A stretch of 64,000 nt of DNA from Nocardioides sp. Root140 (GCF_001426745.1 NZ_LMFI01000010.1:1474652-1538651), one strand, 5' to 3'; shown: positions 1 through 9,325, numbered from the stretch's first letter. The notes: a model not told the origin generated them from the letters alone. Made by a program: numbers and translations.

Positions 1-1000
1 GCTTGCGGGTGATCTTCGCGCCGACCACGTCGTGGTGGTGGAAGGTGACGACCCCGCCGTCCTCGAAGCGTCGGGTCCTCGGCTTGCCGACGTCGTGCAT
101 CAGCGCCGCGAACCGGGAGACGAAGTCGGGTCCATTGCCCAGCCGCTCCTCCTGGTCGATCGACTGCTCCAGCACGATCAGCGTGTGCTCGTAGACGTCC
201 TTGTGCCGATGGTGCTCATCGCGCTCGAGGGCCAGGGCCGGCAGCTCCGGGAGGACGTAGGACGCCAGGCCGGTCTCGACCAGCAGCAGCAACCCGCGGC
301 GTGGGTACGGCGCACAGATCAGCTTCACCAGCTCGTCACGGACCCGCTCGGCCGAGATGATCTCGATCCGCCCGGCCATCGCGGTCATCGCGGCGACCAC
401 CTCGGGCGCCACGTCGAAGCCCAGCTGTGCGGCGAAGCGGGCGGCCCGCATCATGCGCAAGGGGTCGTCGGAGAAGGAGTCCTCGGGACGTCCCGGCGTG
501 CGCAGGGTGCGCGCGGCCAAGTCGACGATGCCGCCGAACGGGTCCTCGAAGCCGCGGTCGGGCACGGTCAGCGCCATCGAGTTCACCGTGAAGTCACGTC
601 GGCCGAGGTCGCCGACCAGCGAGTCGCCGTACGCGACGTCGGGCTTGCGGGAGGTGGCGTCGTACTTCTCGGAGCGGTAGGTGGTGATCTCGACCTGCCA
701 CTCACCCTTGCGGCAACCGATCGTGCCGAAGTCGCGGCCCATGTCCCAGAGCGCGTCTGCCCAGCCCTTGAGCAGCTTCTCGGTGACGTCGGGATGCGCC
801 GACGTGGTGAAGTCGAGGTCGTTCTGCAGCCGGCCCAGCATGGCGTCGCGGACCGGCCCGCCGACCAGTGCCAGCTCGTGGCCGGCGTCGCGGAACCGGG
901 CCCCCAGATCGTCGATCAGGGGGGCGATCCGCTCGAGTTCCCGGGCGACCGTCTCTTGGACGTCGCTGATCAGGATCGGGGAAGGTCGGGCGTCAGGCAC
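1..1000 (-). CDS. cca: CCA-adding tRNA nucleotidyltransferase (3' end outside window)
   Basis: Adds or repairs the 3' CCA end of tRNAs from CTP and ATP in the cytoplasm. The gene reads leftward from a GTG at 1000 and its end lies beyond base 1, so about 333 N-terminal residues are visible. I see the class II nucleotidyltransferase head (LVGGPVRDAMLGR near residue 43, then the DLDFTT metal-binding Asp pair), the RRDFTVNS motif, the DPLRMMRAARF arm, and an HD domain (MHDVGKP near residue 303, HHHDVVGAK near 325). The HD extension is common in actinobacterial members. It is divergent from the DUF6049 gene with only 43 bp between starts. None of the three tRNAs in this window encodes its own CCA, which fits a need for this enzyme. 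Identification is secure; the C terminus is unseen. Confidence 0.93.
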   Translation of the reverse strand, partial: MPDARPSPILISDVQETVARELERIAPLIDDLGARFRDAGHELALVGGPVRDAMLGRLQNDLDFTTSAHPDVTEKLLKGWADALWDMGRDFGTIGCRKGEWQVEITTYRSEKYDATSRKPDVAYGDSLVGDLGRRDFTVNSMALTVPDRGFEDPFGGIVDLAARTLRTPGRPEDSFSDDPLRMMRAARFAAQLGFDVAPEVVAAMTAMAGRIEIISAERVRDELVKLICAPYPRRGLLLLVETGLASYVLPELPALALERDEHHRHKDVYEHTLIVLEQSIDQEERLGNGPDFVSRFAALMHDVGKPRTRRFEDGGVVTFHHHDVVGAKITRK

Positions 1001-1043
1001 GGGAGACAGGGTAGTCGCCCGGCAGGCCGATAGAGTCGGCGCC

Positions 1044-3200
1044 GTGATCCGACCGCTGGCTGCCCTTCGCACGCCCGTGGTCCCTGTCCTTGCGGTCGCG
1101 TTCGCCTCAGCGGCACTCGTGATTCCCACCGCGACCGCGACCGGCGCGGTCGCCGCCCCGGTCTCGGGCGCGGTGTCGGGCACGGTCGCCGCTCCCGCCC
1201 GGGTCGGTACGACGAGCGCCGCCGAGGCCGACCCGTTGTCGGTGACCATCGACTCGATGACGCCGTCGGTGATCCCCCGCAAGGGACCGATCCGGCTGAC
1301 CGGGTCGGTCACCAACACCAGCGACGACCCCTGGCTCGACGTCAAGATCTATCCCCGACTGTCGTTCTCACCGTTCACCACCTCCGCCGAGGTCGACCTG
1401 GCCGCCGAGTCCGACCCGCGCCTGCCGTTCGGTGACCGCATCACCACCGAGGGCCACTTCGACGAGTCCATCGCGTCGCTCGACCCGGGCGAGACCCGGG
1501 CGTGGTCGATCCGGGTGCCCCGCGAGGTGTGGGCGGCCAAGATCAGTGGCGCCGAGGGGATCTACCAGATCGGCGTCCAGGCCCTGGCCGCCAACACCGA
1601 CGGGGAGCGCCCCGACAACGCCATCGGTCGGGCCCGCACGTTCATCCCGCTGGTCGACGTCCGACGGCCGGAGGTGCCCACCTCGATCGTGGTGCCGATC
1701 CGCGGGCCGGTGGAGCGCCATTCGGACGGCCGCCTCGCCGACGTCGACGGGTGGGCCACCGCGCTGGGCCCCAACGGCCGCCTGGCCCAGCTGGCGAGCA
1801 TGGTCGACGGCTCCGACACCCTGCCGGTGACCTGGGCGATCGACCCCGCGATCGTGACCGCGGTGGAGCAGCTCGCCGACGGGAACCCGCCCCGCGACCT
1901 CGGCGTCCCCGACGAGGAGGCAGACGCCACCGAGGACGAGGAGACCGTCGACGAGGAGGTGCCGACCGGCGCAGCCCAGGCCTGGCTCGACGACGTCACT
2001 GCACTGGCCGATGCCCACGAAGTGCTGGCCCTCCCGTACGGCGACCTCGACGTCGCGGCCGCGTCGGCCAATGACGGCTTGCTCTACGGGTTGTCGCGCA
2101 AGCTCTCGAGCGATGTCTTCAAGCGGCTGAAGGTCAGCGCCACGCCCGCCGTCGCACCGCCGTCCGGGCTCCTCCCCGGGGCCGCCATCGACGAGATCGA
2201 CCCGGGCACCACGATGCTGATGTCCGACGAGGCGGTTCCCGGCGCCGCTGACGACGAGGAGGAGTCCGACCAGCCCTCCCGGCTGCAGCTGGGCGACCAC
2301 CAGATGTCGCTGTACGACGCCACGATGCTCAACGTTCCCGCAGGCGATGTCCAGAACGCGCTGACCGTGCGCCAGCGGACCCTTGCCGAGGCCGCCGTGC
2401 GCTCCCTGGCCGACGACACCGACCCACTCCTGGTGAACCTGCCCACCGACTTCGACCCCGGCACGTCGGCGTCCGACTTCTTTGCCGGCCTGGATCGACC
2501 CTTCGTCGACGTACGCCGTCTCTCCACGAACACCGGTGGCCGGACCCGTGAGGTGAAGCAGGTCGACTACCCGCGGCGCCAGGAACAGCGCGAGCTGGGC
2601 TCCGCGTCGTTCACCTCGGCCCGCGAGCTGATGGAGGCCGGCGCCACCCTCGACGACATCCTGGCCGACACCGACGGCATCGAGCGGCAGACCGCCGAGG
2701 AGGCGCTCACCTACACCTCCTACATGGTGCGCGACGACCAGTTCGCCGCCGAGCAGCTGGCCGACGGCGCGACCAGCTGGCTCGAGAGCCGCCTGCGTCA
2801 GGTCACGATCGAGGCGCCGTCGTTCGTGATCCTCTCCGCGGCCAACGGGCCCTTCGCGGTCAAGATCACCAACGGCCTCGAGGTCCCGGTCACCCTCTCG
2901 ATCAAGGCGCACACCCAGGACAACCTCGAGATCCGGGCGCCGGGCACCATCGAGATCGGGGCGAAGACCTCTCGCACCATCCAGCTCGACGCCACCGCCA
3001 GCTCGATCGGGGTGCACCCGGTCGACCTCGTGGCCACTGACAGCCAGGGGCGCCCGCTGGGCAGCTCCGAGGAGATGAGCGTGCGCTCCAACTCGGTCGG
3101 CAAGGTGATCTGGGTGATCCTCGGCGTCGGGGTCGGCATCCTCTTCCTTGCCATCCCGGTCCGCCTGATCCGTCGCTACCGGAAGTCACGCGCAGCATGA
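1044..3200 (+). CDS. DUF6049 family secreted/membrane-anchored protein
   Basis: Function unknown. I chose the GTG at 1044 because it puts a signal peptide at the very N terminus (VIRPLAALRTPVVPVL followed by an Ala-rich core); an upstream in-frame extension would run antisense through the cca gene and lacks a signal. The mature part is about 680 residues with acidic loops (residues around 290-305 and 400-410), and it ends in one membrane helix (VIWVILGVGVGILFLAIP) plus a short basic tail, so most of it is extracytoplasmic. It begins with an Ig-like/NPCBM-style beta region after the signal. Directly upstream of murJ, this is the standard position of DUF6049 proteins in actinobacteria and suggests an envelope role, but no catalytic motif is recognised. 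Confidence 0.85.
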   Translation: MIRPLAALRTPVVPVLAVAFASAALVIPTATATGAVAAPVSGAVSGTVAAPARVGTTSAAEADPLSVTIDSMTPSVIPRKGPIRLTGSVTNTSDDPWLDVKIYPRLSFSPFTTSAEVDLAAESDPRLPFGDRITTEGHFDESIASLDPGETRAWSIRVPREVWAAKISGAEGIYQIGVQALAANTDGERPDNAIGRARTFIPLVDVRRPEVPTSIVVPIRGPVERHSDGRLADVDGWATALGPNGRLAQLASMVDGSDTLPVTWAIDPAIVTAVEQLADGNPPRDLGVPDEEADATEDEETVDEEVPTGAAQAWLDDVTALADAHEVLALPYGDLDVAAASANDGLLYGLSRKLSSDVFKRLKVSATPAVAPPSGLLPGAAIDEIDPGTTMLMSDEAVPGAADDEEESDQPSRLQLGDHQMSLYDATMLNVPAGDVQNALTVRQRTLAEAAVRSLADDTDPLLVNLPTDFDPGTSASDFFAGLDRPFVDVRRLSTNTGGRTREVKQVDYPRRQEQRELGSASFTSARELMEAGATLDDILADTDGIERQTAEEALTYTSYMVRDDQFAAEQLADGATSWLESRLRQVTIEAPSFVILSAANGPFAVKITNGLEVPVTLSIKAHTQDNLEIRAPGTIEIGAKTSRTIQLDATASSIGVHPVDLVATDSQGRPLGSSEEMSVRSNSVGKVIWVILGVGVGILFLAIPVRLIRRYRKSRAA

Positions 3201-3252
3201 CCGCCACCCCAGACAAATCCTCACTGCGCTGCGGTTTGCCCAGGGACCCCGG

Positions 3253-4881
3253 ATGACCGCCCCGAAGACCGTCATCGGCAACAGCGCCGTCATGGCGGCC
3301 GGCACCATCGTGTCCCGGTTCAGCGGCCTGATCCGGTCGATCCTGCTCGCCGCGGCCCTGGGCACCGGCGGTCACGCCGACCTCTTCAACATCGCCAACA
3401 CGATCCCGAACATGCTCTACATCCTGCTGGCGGGTGGCGTGTTCAACGCCGTCCTCGTCCCGCAGCTGATCCGGGCGATGAAGAACGACGCCGACGGCGG
3501 CGAGGCCTACACCAACCGGATCATCACCCTGGCCGGGCTGTTCCTGGCCGGCGTCACGGCAGTGCTGGTCATCGCGGCGCCCTGGGTGATGGCGCTCTAC
3601 CTCGACGGCGGCCACGCCGGAGCGGAACGCGAGAGCGTGGTCGACTTCGCCCGCTACTGCCTGCCCCAGGTCTTCTTCTACGGCATGTTCGTGCTGGTCG
3701 GCCAGGTGCTCAACGCCCGCGGCAGGTTCGGGCCGATGATGTGGGCGCCGATCGCCAACAACATCATCTCGATGGTGGTGCTGGTGGCCTACCTCGTCGT
3801 CTTCGGGCCGTCCTCGACCGGCGCCTACAGCAGTGGCGAGGAGCTGGTGCTCGGTCTCGGCTCGACGCTCGGCATCGCCGCCCAGTTCCTGATCCTGGTG
3901 CCCTACCTCAAGCAGGCGGGGTTCACCTACCGTCCGCGCTTCGACTTCCGCGGCTCCGGCCTCGGCCACACGCTGAAGCTGGGCATCTGGACGGTGCTGT
4001 TCGTGATCGTCAACCAGATCGCGTACACGGTCGTCGTACGACTCGCATCCGGCGGCACCGCAGACGGTGCGGACGGCACCGGCTACACCATCTACTCCGG
4101 CGCGTTCCTGCTGACCATGGTCCCCCACGGCATCGTGACGGTCTCCCTGGCCACGGCTGTCCTGCCCACCCTCTCCGCCAGCGCGGCCGACGGTCGACCC
4201 GCCGACCTGGCCCGCACCCTGTCCGACACCCTGCGCACCAGCCTGGCCTTCATCGTGCCGTTCACGATGCTGCTCCCCCTGCTCTCCCACGACATCGCCC
4301 GGGTGGTCTGGGGGTACGGCGCGGCAGCCGACAGCTACGACGACTACGCGCCCACGGTGGCGCTCTTCGCCCCGGGCATCCTCTTCTTCACCGTGCACTA
4401 CCTCATGCTGCGCGGGTTCTACGCCCTCGAGCGCACCCGCACGGTCTTCTGGGTTCAGTGCGTGATCGCGGTGGTCAACATCGCCCTGGCCGTCGCGCTC
4501 GTCGCGGCGACCAACGCAGACTTCACCGCCCCGGCGCTCGCCCTCGCCTACGCCGGTGCGTACGGCGTGGGCGCGTGCGGCTCCTACGTGTTGCTCCGCC
4601 ACCTGCTCGGCGGCCTGCAGACCCCGCGCCTGGTGCGGTTCCTGATCCGTGTCGTGATCGCCGGTGGCGGTGCCGCCGTGGCGGCCTACGCCGTGGCCCG
4701 CGGGTTCGACGCCCTCGTCGGCACCGGGGACGGACTGGTCTCGTCGGTCCTCTTCCTGGCCCTCGTGGCCGCGGTCGACGGCCTCGTCTTCCTGGTCCTG
4801 GCCCGGGTCATGCACATCCGCGAGGTCAACGAACTCGTCGAGACCGTGTCGCGACGCCTGCCGGTCCCACGTCGCGGCTGA
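3253..4881 (+). CDS. murJ: Lipid II flippase MurJ (MviN)
   Basis: Flips the peptidoglycan precursor lipid II across the cytoplasmic membrane (MOP exporter superfamily). The 542-residue protein is almost entirely membrane helices (about 14). The N-terminal NSAVMAAGTIVSRFSGLIRS is the typical MurJ opening, with conserved arginines in the first helix region. An AGGGA ribosome site precedes the ATG. In mycobacteria the MurJ homologue continues into an intracellular pseudokinase and an extracellular domain; here the protein stops after the last basic loop (RRLPVPRRG) and those parts are encoded by the next gene 65 bp downstream. Co-transcription with that gene is likely. Family assignment is firm. 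Confidence 0.96.
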   Translation: MTAPKTVIGNSAVMAAGTIVSRFSGLIRSILLAAALGTGGHADLFNIANTIPNMLYILLAGGVFNAVLVPQLIRAMKNDADGGEAYTNRIITLAGLFLAGVTAVLVIAAPWVMALYLDGGHAGAERESVVDFARYCLPQVFFYGMFVLVGQVLNARGRFGPMMWAPIANNIISMVVLVAYLVVFGPSSTGAYSSGEELVLGLGSTLGIAAQFLILVPYLKQAGFTYRPRFDFRGSGLGHTLKLGIWTVLFVIVNQIAYTVVVRLASGGTADGADGTGYTIYSGAFLLTMVPHGIVTVSLATAVLPTLSASAADGRPADLARTLSDTLRTSLAFIVPFTMLLPLLSHDIARVVWGYGAAADSYDDYAPTVALFAPGILFFTVHYLMLRGFYALERTRTVFWVQCVIAVVNIALAVALVAATNADFTAPALALAYAGAYGVGACGSYVLLRHLLGGLQTPRLVRFLIRVVIAGGGAAVAAYAVARGFDALVGTGDGLVSSVLFLALVAAVDGLVFLVLARVMHIREVNELVETVSRRLPVPRRG

Positions 4882-4946
4882 GAAGCGGCCTACGATGAGC
4901 CCCGGAAGCTCATCTGGTTGATCGCGCGATGGGGAGGGAAGCGACG

Positions 4947-6758
4947 ATGACGGCGTACCGGCGACCGGGCGACGTGATTGTCGACCGCTACCGCCTCATC
5001 GACCTGCTCAACGAGGCGCGCGGCGCCCGGTTCTGGCTGGCGTGGGACAACATCCTGGCCCGCCACGTCGCGGTGCACCTGATCAGCGAGGACGACCCTC
5101 GGGCCGACGAGCTGCGTGCTGCGGCCCGGCGCTCGGCCCGCCTCCTCGACCCGCGCCTGCTCCGGGTGCTCGACATCGGCACGATCGCGGGCAACTGCTA
5201 CGTCGTCAACGAGTGGGGCGAGGGCGTCTCCCTCAACAACATGCTCGCCGAGGGGCCACTGGCACCCCGCCGTGCGGCGTGGCTGATCGGCGAGGTCAGC
5301 GAGACCATCGCCGCGGCCCACGCCTCGGGAGTGGCCCACGGCCGCCTGGTCCCCGAGAACGTCCTGATCGACGAGCGCGGATCCGTCAAGGTGATCGGCT
5401 TCGCCGTCGACGCCGCGCTGCACGGCCTGCCCGAGGGGCGCACCTCCACCGAGGTCGTCGACCTCGCCGGCCTGCTCTACGCCGCACTCACCGGCAAGTG
5501 GCCCGGCATCTCGACCTCCTCGGTCAAGCCAGCCCCGCAGGAGCACGGCCGAGCCCTGCGCCCACGCCAGGTCCGCGCCGGCGTGCCCCGCATCCTCGAC
5601 ACACTCTGCGACGAGGTGCTCAGCCCCTACCCCGGACCCCATGACCACGGCTACGACTCGGCCGCAGCGATCGCGACCGCGCTGATGGAGTACGTCGGCG
5701 ACCCCGCGGCGATGGCGGAGGCCGAGGCGGCCAGCCGTCGTGGCAACACCCACCCGCGCCTGCCACGCATCGAGGCACTGGTGCTCGCCCCGGACCCGGT
5801 GCCCGAACCAGATCCCGAGCCTGAGCCTGAGCCCGAGCCCGAGCCGACGCCGGAGCCCGAGCCGCCTGCGCGCCCGAGCCCGGCGGAGGAGACCGTCGCC
5901 GGCGCGCCCGTGTTCTACGACGACTCCGGCGACGTGGGCTGGGTCAGCCCCAGCCCCGCGCCGCCACCCCCGCCTCCGCCGCCGTTCGAGGAGCAGCCGG
6001 CGCGACCGCTCTTCGCCCCCGACCCGCCCGAGGGCCGGGCGGTCCGCACACCCCGGCCCGGCGCCGAGCAGGACTCCGCGCAGTACTGGCCCTGGGAGAC
6101 CGGCACCGGCGCCGTACCCCCGGCCCCGGACGACACCCCCGGCGAGGACGACTCCGTCCCCGGCCGCAACTGGATGCGCACCGCCTGGATCATCGCCGCC
6201 TCACTGCTGATCCTGGTCGCGATGATCTACGCCTTCAACCGCGGCCGCGACACCGACGGTGCCTCCGACGACGACGAGGACAGCCGGGCGACGACCACCA
6301 CCTCCGCGCGCGCCGTGCTGAAACCGGTCGGCATCTCCGACCTCGACCCCTACGGCGACCCGCCCGAGGAGAACTCAGACCGGGCCCCGCTGGCCATCGA
6401 CGGCGACGCGGCCACGGCCTGGCAGACCTCCGGCTACGACCAGAACTTCGGACCCGGCGGACTCAAGCCCGGCGTTGGCCTGGTCGTCGACCTGGGCGAG
6501 GAGAAACAGGTCGGGTCGGCCGTGGCCACCGTGCTCAACGACCCCACGGCTGCCGAGCTGTACGTCGTCGGCGGCGACTCCGCCCCGGCGAGTGTCGACG
6601 ACCTCGACCCAGTCGCCTCGGCGACCTCGAGCCAGGGACGTCTTGTGCTCAAGCCCGGCGACGCCGCCACCGGCCGGTGGGTCGTGCTGTGGCTGACCTC
6701 GGTGCCGAACGACGGCTCCTACCGGGGCAGGGTCGCCGAGATCCAGGTGCGCGAGTGA
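4947..6758 (+). CDS. Membrane pseudokinase with extracellular discoidin-like domain (detached MviN C-terminal half)
   Basis: 603 residues. Residues 1-270 have a Ser/Thr kinase fold but are catalytically degraded: the VAIK lysine is His (ARHVAVHLI, near 41), the HRD loop reads HGRLVPENV (near 130) and DFG reads GFA (near 151). Next come a Pro/Glu-rich linker with repeated PEPE (about 280-310) and a proline run, one membrane helix (WIIAASLLILVAMIYAF, near 410-428), and an outer domain (about 480-603) with AIDGDAATAWQTSGYD and VVDLGEEKQVG, resembling F5/8 or discoidin-type sugar-binding folds. This is the same domain order as the C-terminal half of mycobacterial MviN. I start at the ATG at 4947, preceded by GGGAGGG; an in-frame ATG at 4929 is the alternative. 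A scaffold role for FhaA after phosphorylation is inference. Confidence 0.88.
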   Translation: MTAYRRPGDVIVDRYRLIDLLNEARGARFWLAWDNILARHVAVHLISEDDPRADELRAAARRSARLLDPRLLRVLDIGTIAGNCYVVNEWGEGVSLNNMLAEGPLAPRRAAWLIGEVSETIAAAHASGVAHGRLVPENVLIDERGSVKVIGFAVDAALHGLPEGRTSTEVVDLAGLLYAALTGKWPGISTSSVKPAPQEHGRALRPRQVRAGVPRILDTLCDEVLSPYPGPHDHGYDSAAAIATALMEYVGDPAAMAEAEAASRRGNTHPRLPRIEALVLAPDPVPEPDPEPEPEPEPEPTPEPEPPARPSPAEETVAGAPVFYDDSGDVGWVSPSPAPPPPPPPPFEEQPARPLFAPDPPEGRAVRTPRPGAEQDSAQYWPWETGTGAVPPAPDDTPGEDDSVPGRNWMRTAWIIAASLLILVAMIYAFNRGRDTDGASDDDEDSRATTTTSARAVLKPVGISDLDPYGDPPEENSDRAPLAIDGDAATAWQTSGYDQNFGPGGLKPGVGLVVDLGEEKQVGSAVATVLNDPTAAELYVVGGDSAPASVDDLDPVASATSSQGRLVLKPGDAATGRWVVLWLTSVPNDGSYRGRVAEIQVRE

Positions 6759-7411
6759 CCCGCTCCGACCACGACCTCCTGCGCGCCCACGTCGACGGTG
6801 ACCCGGACGCGTTCGGGGAGCTGTTCGGCAGGCACCGGGACCGGCTGTGGGCAGTGGCCCTGCGCACCATGGGCAACCCGGAGGAGGCCGCCGACGCCCT
6901 CCAGGACGGCCTGATCTCCGCGTTCCGCCGGGCCGGCAGCTTCCGGGGAGACGCCGCGGTCACCACCTGGTTGCACCGCGTGGTGGTCAATGCGTGCCTC
7001 GACCGGATCCGGGCCAACAAGGTCCGGGCCGCCGGGGCCCTGCCCGACGACCTCGACGAGTACGCCGGACGCGGCACGCTCAGCACCTCCGACCAGGGTC
7101 CACTCCCCGAGGACGCCGCCGCCGACGGTGAGCGCCGGCGCGTGGTCCTCGACGCCCTGCGCACCCTGCCCGAGGAGCAGCGCGCCGCCCTCGTGCTGGT
7201 CGACATGGAGGGGTACGGCGTCGCCGAGGCGGCCGAGATCCTCGAGTGCGCGGTCGGCACGATCAAGTCCCGGTGTGCCCGCGGGCGAGCCAGACTGGCC
7301 CCGCTGCTGGGCGTGCTCCGCGAACCCGACGTGAGCCCGCCCACGCCCGGGAACCCGCCGGCCTCCTCCCCCGTCTCATCCTCGGACCCACCGCGCGGGC
7401 CACCCGCCTGA
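6755..7411 (+). CDS. sigM: ECF RNA polymerase sigma factor, SigM type
   Basis: Directs RNA polymerase to a stress regulon. 218 residues with region 2 (FGELFGRHRDRLWAVALRTMG, EEAADALQDGLISAFRRAGSF, TWLHRVVVNACLDRIR) and region 4 (LRTLPEEQRAALVLVDMEGY, then an AEILECAVGTIKSRCARGRARL helix-turn-helix). The GTG start at 6755 overlaps the stop of the pseudokinase gene (GTGA), indicating translational coupling. The next gene is its likely anti-sigma factor and then trxB-trxA, the conserved sigM-trxBA order of actinobacteria. The C-terminal 30 residues are Pro/Ser-rich. The sigM name rests on synteny and family resemblance. Confidence 0.92.
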   Translation: MTRSDHDLLRAHVDGDPDAFGELFGRHRDRLWAVALRTMGNPEEAADALQDGLISAFRRAGSFRGDAAVTTWLHRVVVNACLDRIRANKVRAAGALPDDLDEYAGRGTLSTSDQGPLPEDAAADGERRRVVLDALRTLPEEQRAALVLVDMEGYGVAEAAEILECAVGTIKSRCARGRARLAPLLGVLREPDVSPPTPGNPPASSPVSSSDPPRGPPA

Positions 7412-7481
7412 CCGGCCACCGACCCCGTCCCACCATTCGATCTCCCGCCTCGCCACCCATCCACCCAGGAGGTGAATCGCC

Positions 7482-8240
7482 ATGACCGACCCGGAGCTGA
7501 CCCCCGCCCAGAACGAGGCGGTCCGCCGCCTGCTTGCCGACGCCCGCCACGACGAGCCGATGCCGGCCGAGGTCGCGGCACGCCTCGACGACGTGCTGGC
7601 CGACCTCTCGGGTGAGCGCGCCACCTCTCCCGAAGCCACGTCTCCCGAAGCCGCCTCCTCCGACGTCACGTCGGACGCCGACGGGGCTGTCGTCGTACCC
7701 CTCGCGGAGCGGCGTGAGCGCAAGGCCCGCCGCTGGCCCGCCGTACTGCTCTCCGCCGCGGCCGTGGCGGCCATCGGCCTCGGCGTCACCCAGATGCTCG
7801 ACAGCTCCCCCGACGGCGACAACGGCAGCGCCGAGTCCAGGAGCGCCGACGACGGCGCCGCCAAGGACTCGCTCCAGGGCGAGGACGCTCCCAGCTCCTC
7901 CGACTCCGCAACCGAGGAGCCACCGACCACGGCACGCCTGCCGCAGAACCTGGACGACCTCGAGAGTGAGCTGACCTCCGAGCTCGGCCCGGTCACGTTC
8001 CGGGACGGCCAGGCGTACAAGGCCGACGTCACCCCGCGAGAGACTGCCACCCTGACCCGGCGCTGCGGACCCGACAAGGCGGTTCCCGGCGCCTGGCTCC
8101 AGCCCGCGACGTACCGCGGTCGCGACGCCCTGGTCATCTTCCACCCCCCGTCACCGACCGGGCGCCGGGTCGACCTCTACGTCTGCGGCCCCAAGAGCGG
8201 CCGCTACGTCGATTCGGTCACCCTTCCCTCCGGGGAATGA
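7482..8240 (+). CDS. Membrane anti-sigma factor for the upstream SigM
   Basis: 252 residues. The cytoplasmic N terminus (about 1-80, MTDPELTPAQNEAVRRLLAD) is followed by a basic stretch (LAERRERKARR), one membrane helix (WPAVLLSAAAVAAIGLGV, about 84-101), a disordered acidic/Ser region and a small extracytoplasmic domain with two cysteines (TRRCGP and VCGPKSG). Single-span proteins directly after sigM act as its anti-sigma factor in actinobacteria; no HXXXCXXC zinc motif is visible, so it is not a ZAS-type redox sensor. A good AGGAGG ribosome site lies 8 bases before the ATG. Its 3' end contains the -35 element of the candidate trxB promoter. Role is inferred from topology and position. Confidence 0.82.
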   Translation: MTDPELTPAQNEAVRRLLADARHDEPMPAEVAARLDDVLADLSGERATSPEATSPEAASSDVTSDADGAVVVPLAERRERKARRWPAVLLSAAAVAAIGLGVTQMLDSSPDGDNGSAESRSADDGAAKDSLQGEDAPSSSDSATEEPPTTARLPQNLDDLESELTSELGPVTFRDGQAYKADVTPRETATLTRRCGPDKAVPGAWLQPATYRGRDALVIFHPPSPTGRRVDLYVCGPKSGRYVDSVTLPSGE

Positions 8241-8259
8241 CCCGCCCGTAGGATCGGTT
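8234..8259 (+). promoter_or_regulatory. Candidate SigR/SigH-type promoter of trxB
   Basis: GGAAT at 8234-8238 and GTT at 8257-8259 are separated by exactly 18 bases, matching the GGAAT-N18-GTT consensus of Streptomyces SigR and mycobacterial SigH promoters, which drive trxBA there. The -35 lies inside the last codons of the anti-sigma gene and the start of trxB is 61 bases downstream of the -10. A SigM-directed read is also possible. Confidence 0.6.
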
Positions 8260-8320
8260 GCACCCGACGTACCCAGATCGACCCACGGGATCGACCAACG
8301 GCCAGGGAGGCCTGCGCACC

Positions 8321-9325
8321 ATGAGCACCGACGTCCGCAACGTGATCATCATCGGCTCCGGCCCGACCGGCTACACCGCGGCCGTGTACGCCGCCCGGGC
8401 CAACCTCGAGCCCCTCGTCTTCGAGGGCTCGGTGACCGCCGGTGGCGCGTTGATGAACACCACCGAGGTGGAGAACTTCCCCGGCTTCCGCGACGGCATC
8501 ATGGGCCCGGCCCTGATGGACGAGATGCGCGCCCAGGCCGAGCGCTTCGGCGCCGAGCTGATCCCCGACGACGTGGTCTCGGTCGACCTGACCGCCACCC
8601 CCAAGGTGGTGCGCACCGCCGACGGCGAGTTCCGCGCGCGCTCGGTGATCCTGGCGACCGGCTCGGGCTACCGCAAGCTCGGCCTGCCCAACGAGGAGGA
8701 GCTCTCCGGACGCGGCGTGTCGTGGTGCGCCACCTGCGACGGCTTCTTCTTCCGCGACCAGAACATCGCCGTGGTCGGCGGTGGCGACTCCGCCATCGAG
8801 GAGGCCACCTTCCTGACCCGCTTCGGCTCCAAGGTCACCCTGATCCACCGCCGCGACGAGTTGCGCGCCTCCAAGATCATGCAGGAGCGAGCCTTCGCCG
8901 ACCCGAAGCTCGACATCGCCTGGAACTCCGAGGTCGCCTCGATCAACGGCACCGACTCGCTGGAGTCCCTGACCCTGCGCGACACGGTCACCGGTGAGGA
9001 ACGCACCCTCGAGGCCACCGGCCTGTTCATCGCCGTCGGCCACGACCCGCGCTCCGAGCTCCTGACCGGCCAGGTCGACCTCGACGAGAACGGCTACGTC
9101 CTCGTCGACCAGCCTTCCACCCGCACCAACATCGAGGGCGTCTTCGCCGCAGGCGACCTGGTCGACCACCACTACCGCCAGGCCATCACCGCTGCCGGCA
9201 CCGGTTGCTCGGCCGCTCTCGACGCCGAGCGCTACATCGCCGCCCTCGACCACGCGGCCGCCACCGGTGCCGCCGCCGTCGAGTCCGAGACGATCACCCA
9301 GGAAGTCCAGACCGCCGGCGCGTGA
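8321..9325 (+). CDS. trxB: Thioredoxin-disulfide reductase
   Basis: Flavoprotein that reduces thioredoxin with NADPH in the cytoplasm. 334 residues: N-terminal FAD-binding GSGPTGYTAAVYAAR, the redox pair in WCATCDGFF (near 137), NADPH-binding VVGGGDSAIEEATFLTRF, and a C-terminal GVFAAGDLVDHHYRQAITAAG FAD motif. All match the low-molecular-weight bacterial TrxR family in length and order. I use the ATG at 8321 (preceded by AGGGAGGCCTG); a longer reading from 8258 would add 21 unconserved residues that overlap the promoter. trxA follows after 115 bp. Confidence 0.97.
   Translation: MSTDVRNVIIIGSGPTGYTAAVYAARANLEPLVFEGSVTAGGALMNTTEVENFPGFRDGIMGPALMDEMRAQAERFGAELIPDDVVSVDLTATPKVVRTADGEFRARSVILATGSGYRKLGLPNEEELSGRGVSWCATCDGFFFRDQNIAVVGGGDSAIEEATFLTRFGSKVTLIHRRDELRASKIMQERAFADPKLDIAWNSEVASINGTDSLESLTLRDTVTGEERTLEATGLFIAVGHDPRSELLTGQVDLDENGYVLVDQPSTRTNIEGVFAAGDLVDHHYRQAITAAGTGCSAALDAERYIAALDHAAATGAAAVESETITQEVQTAGA

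Noticed and set aside
681..1043. N-terminal extension of the DUF6049 protein
   Set aside because: It would run antisense through the cca gene and bury the signal peptide.
2902..4815. Long minus-strand frame opposite murJ
   Set aside because: Antisense shadow; low-complexity His/Asp/Gly/Glu composition and no ribosome site.
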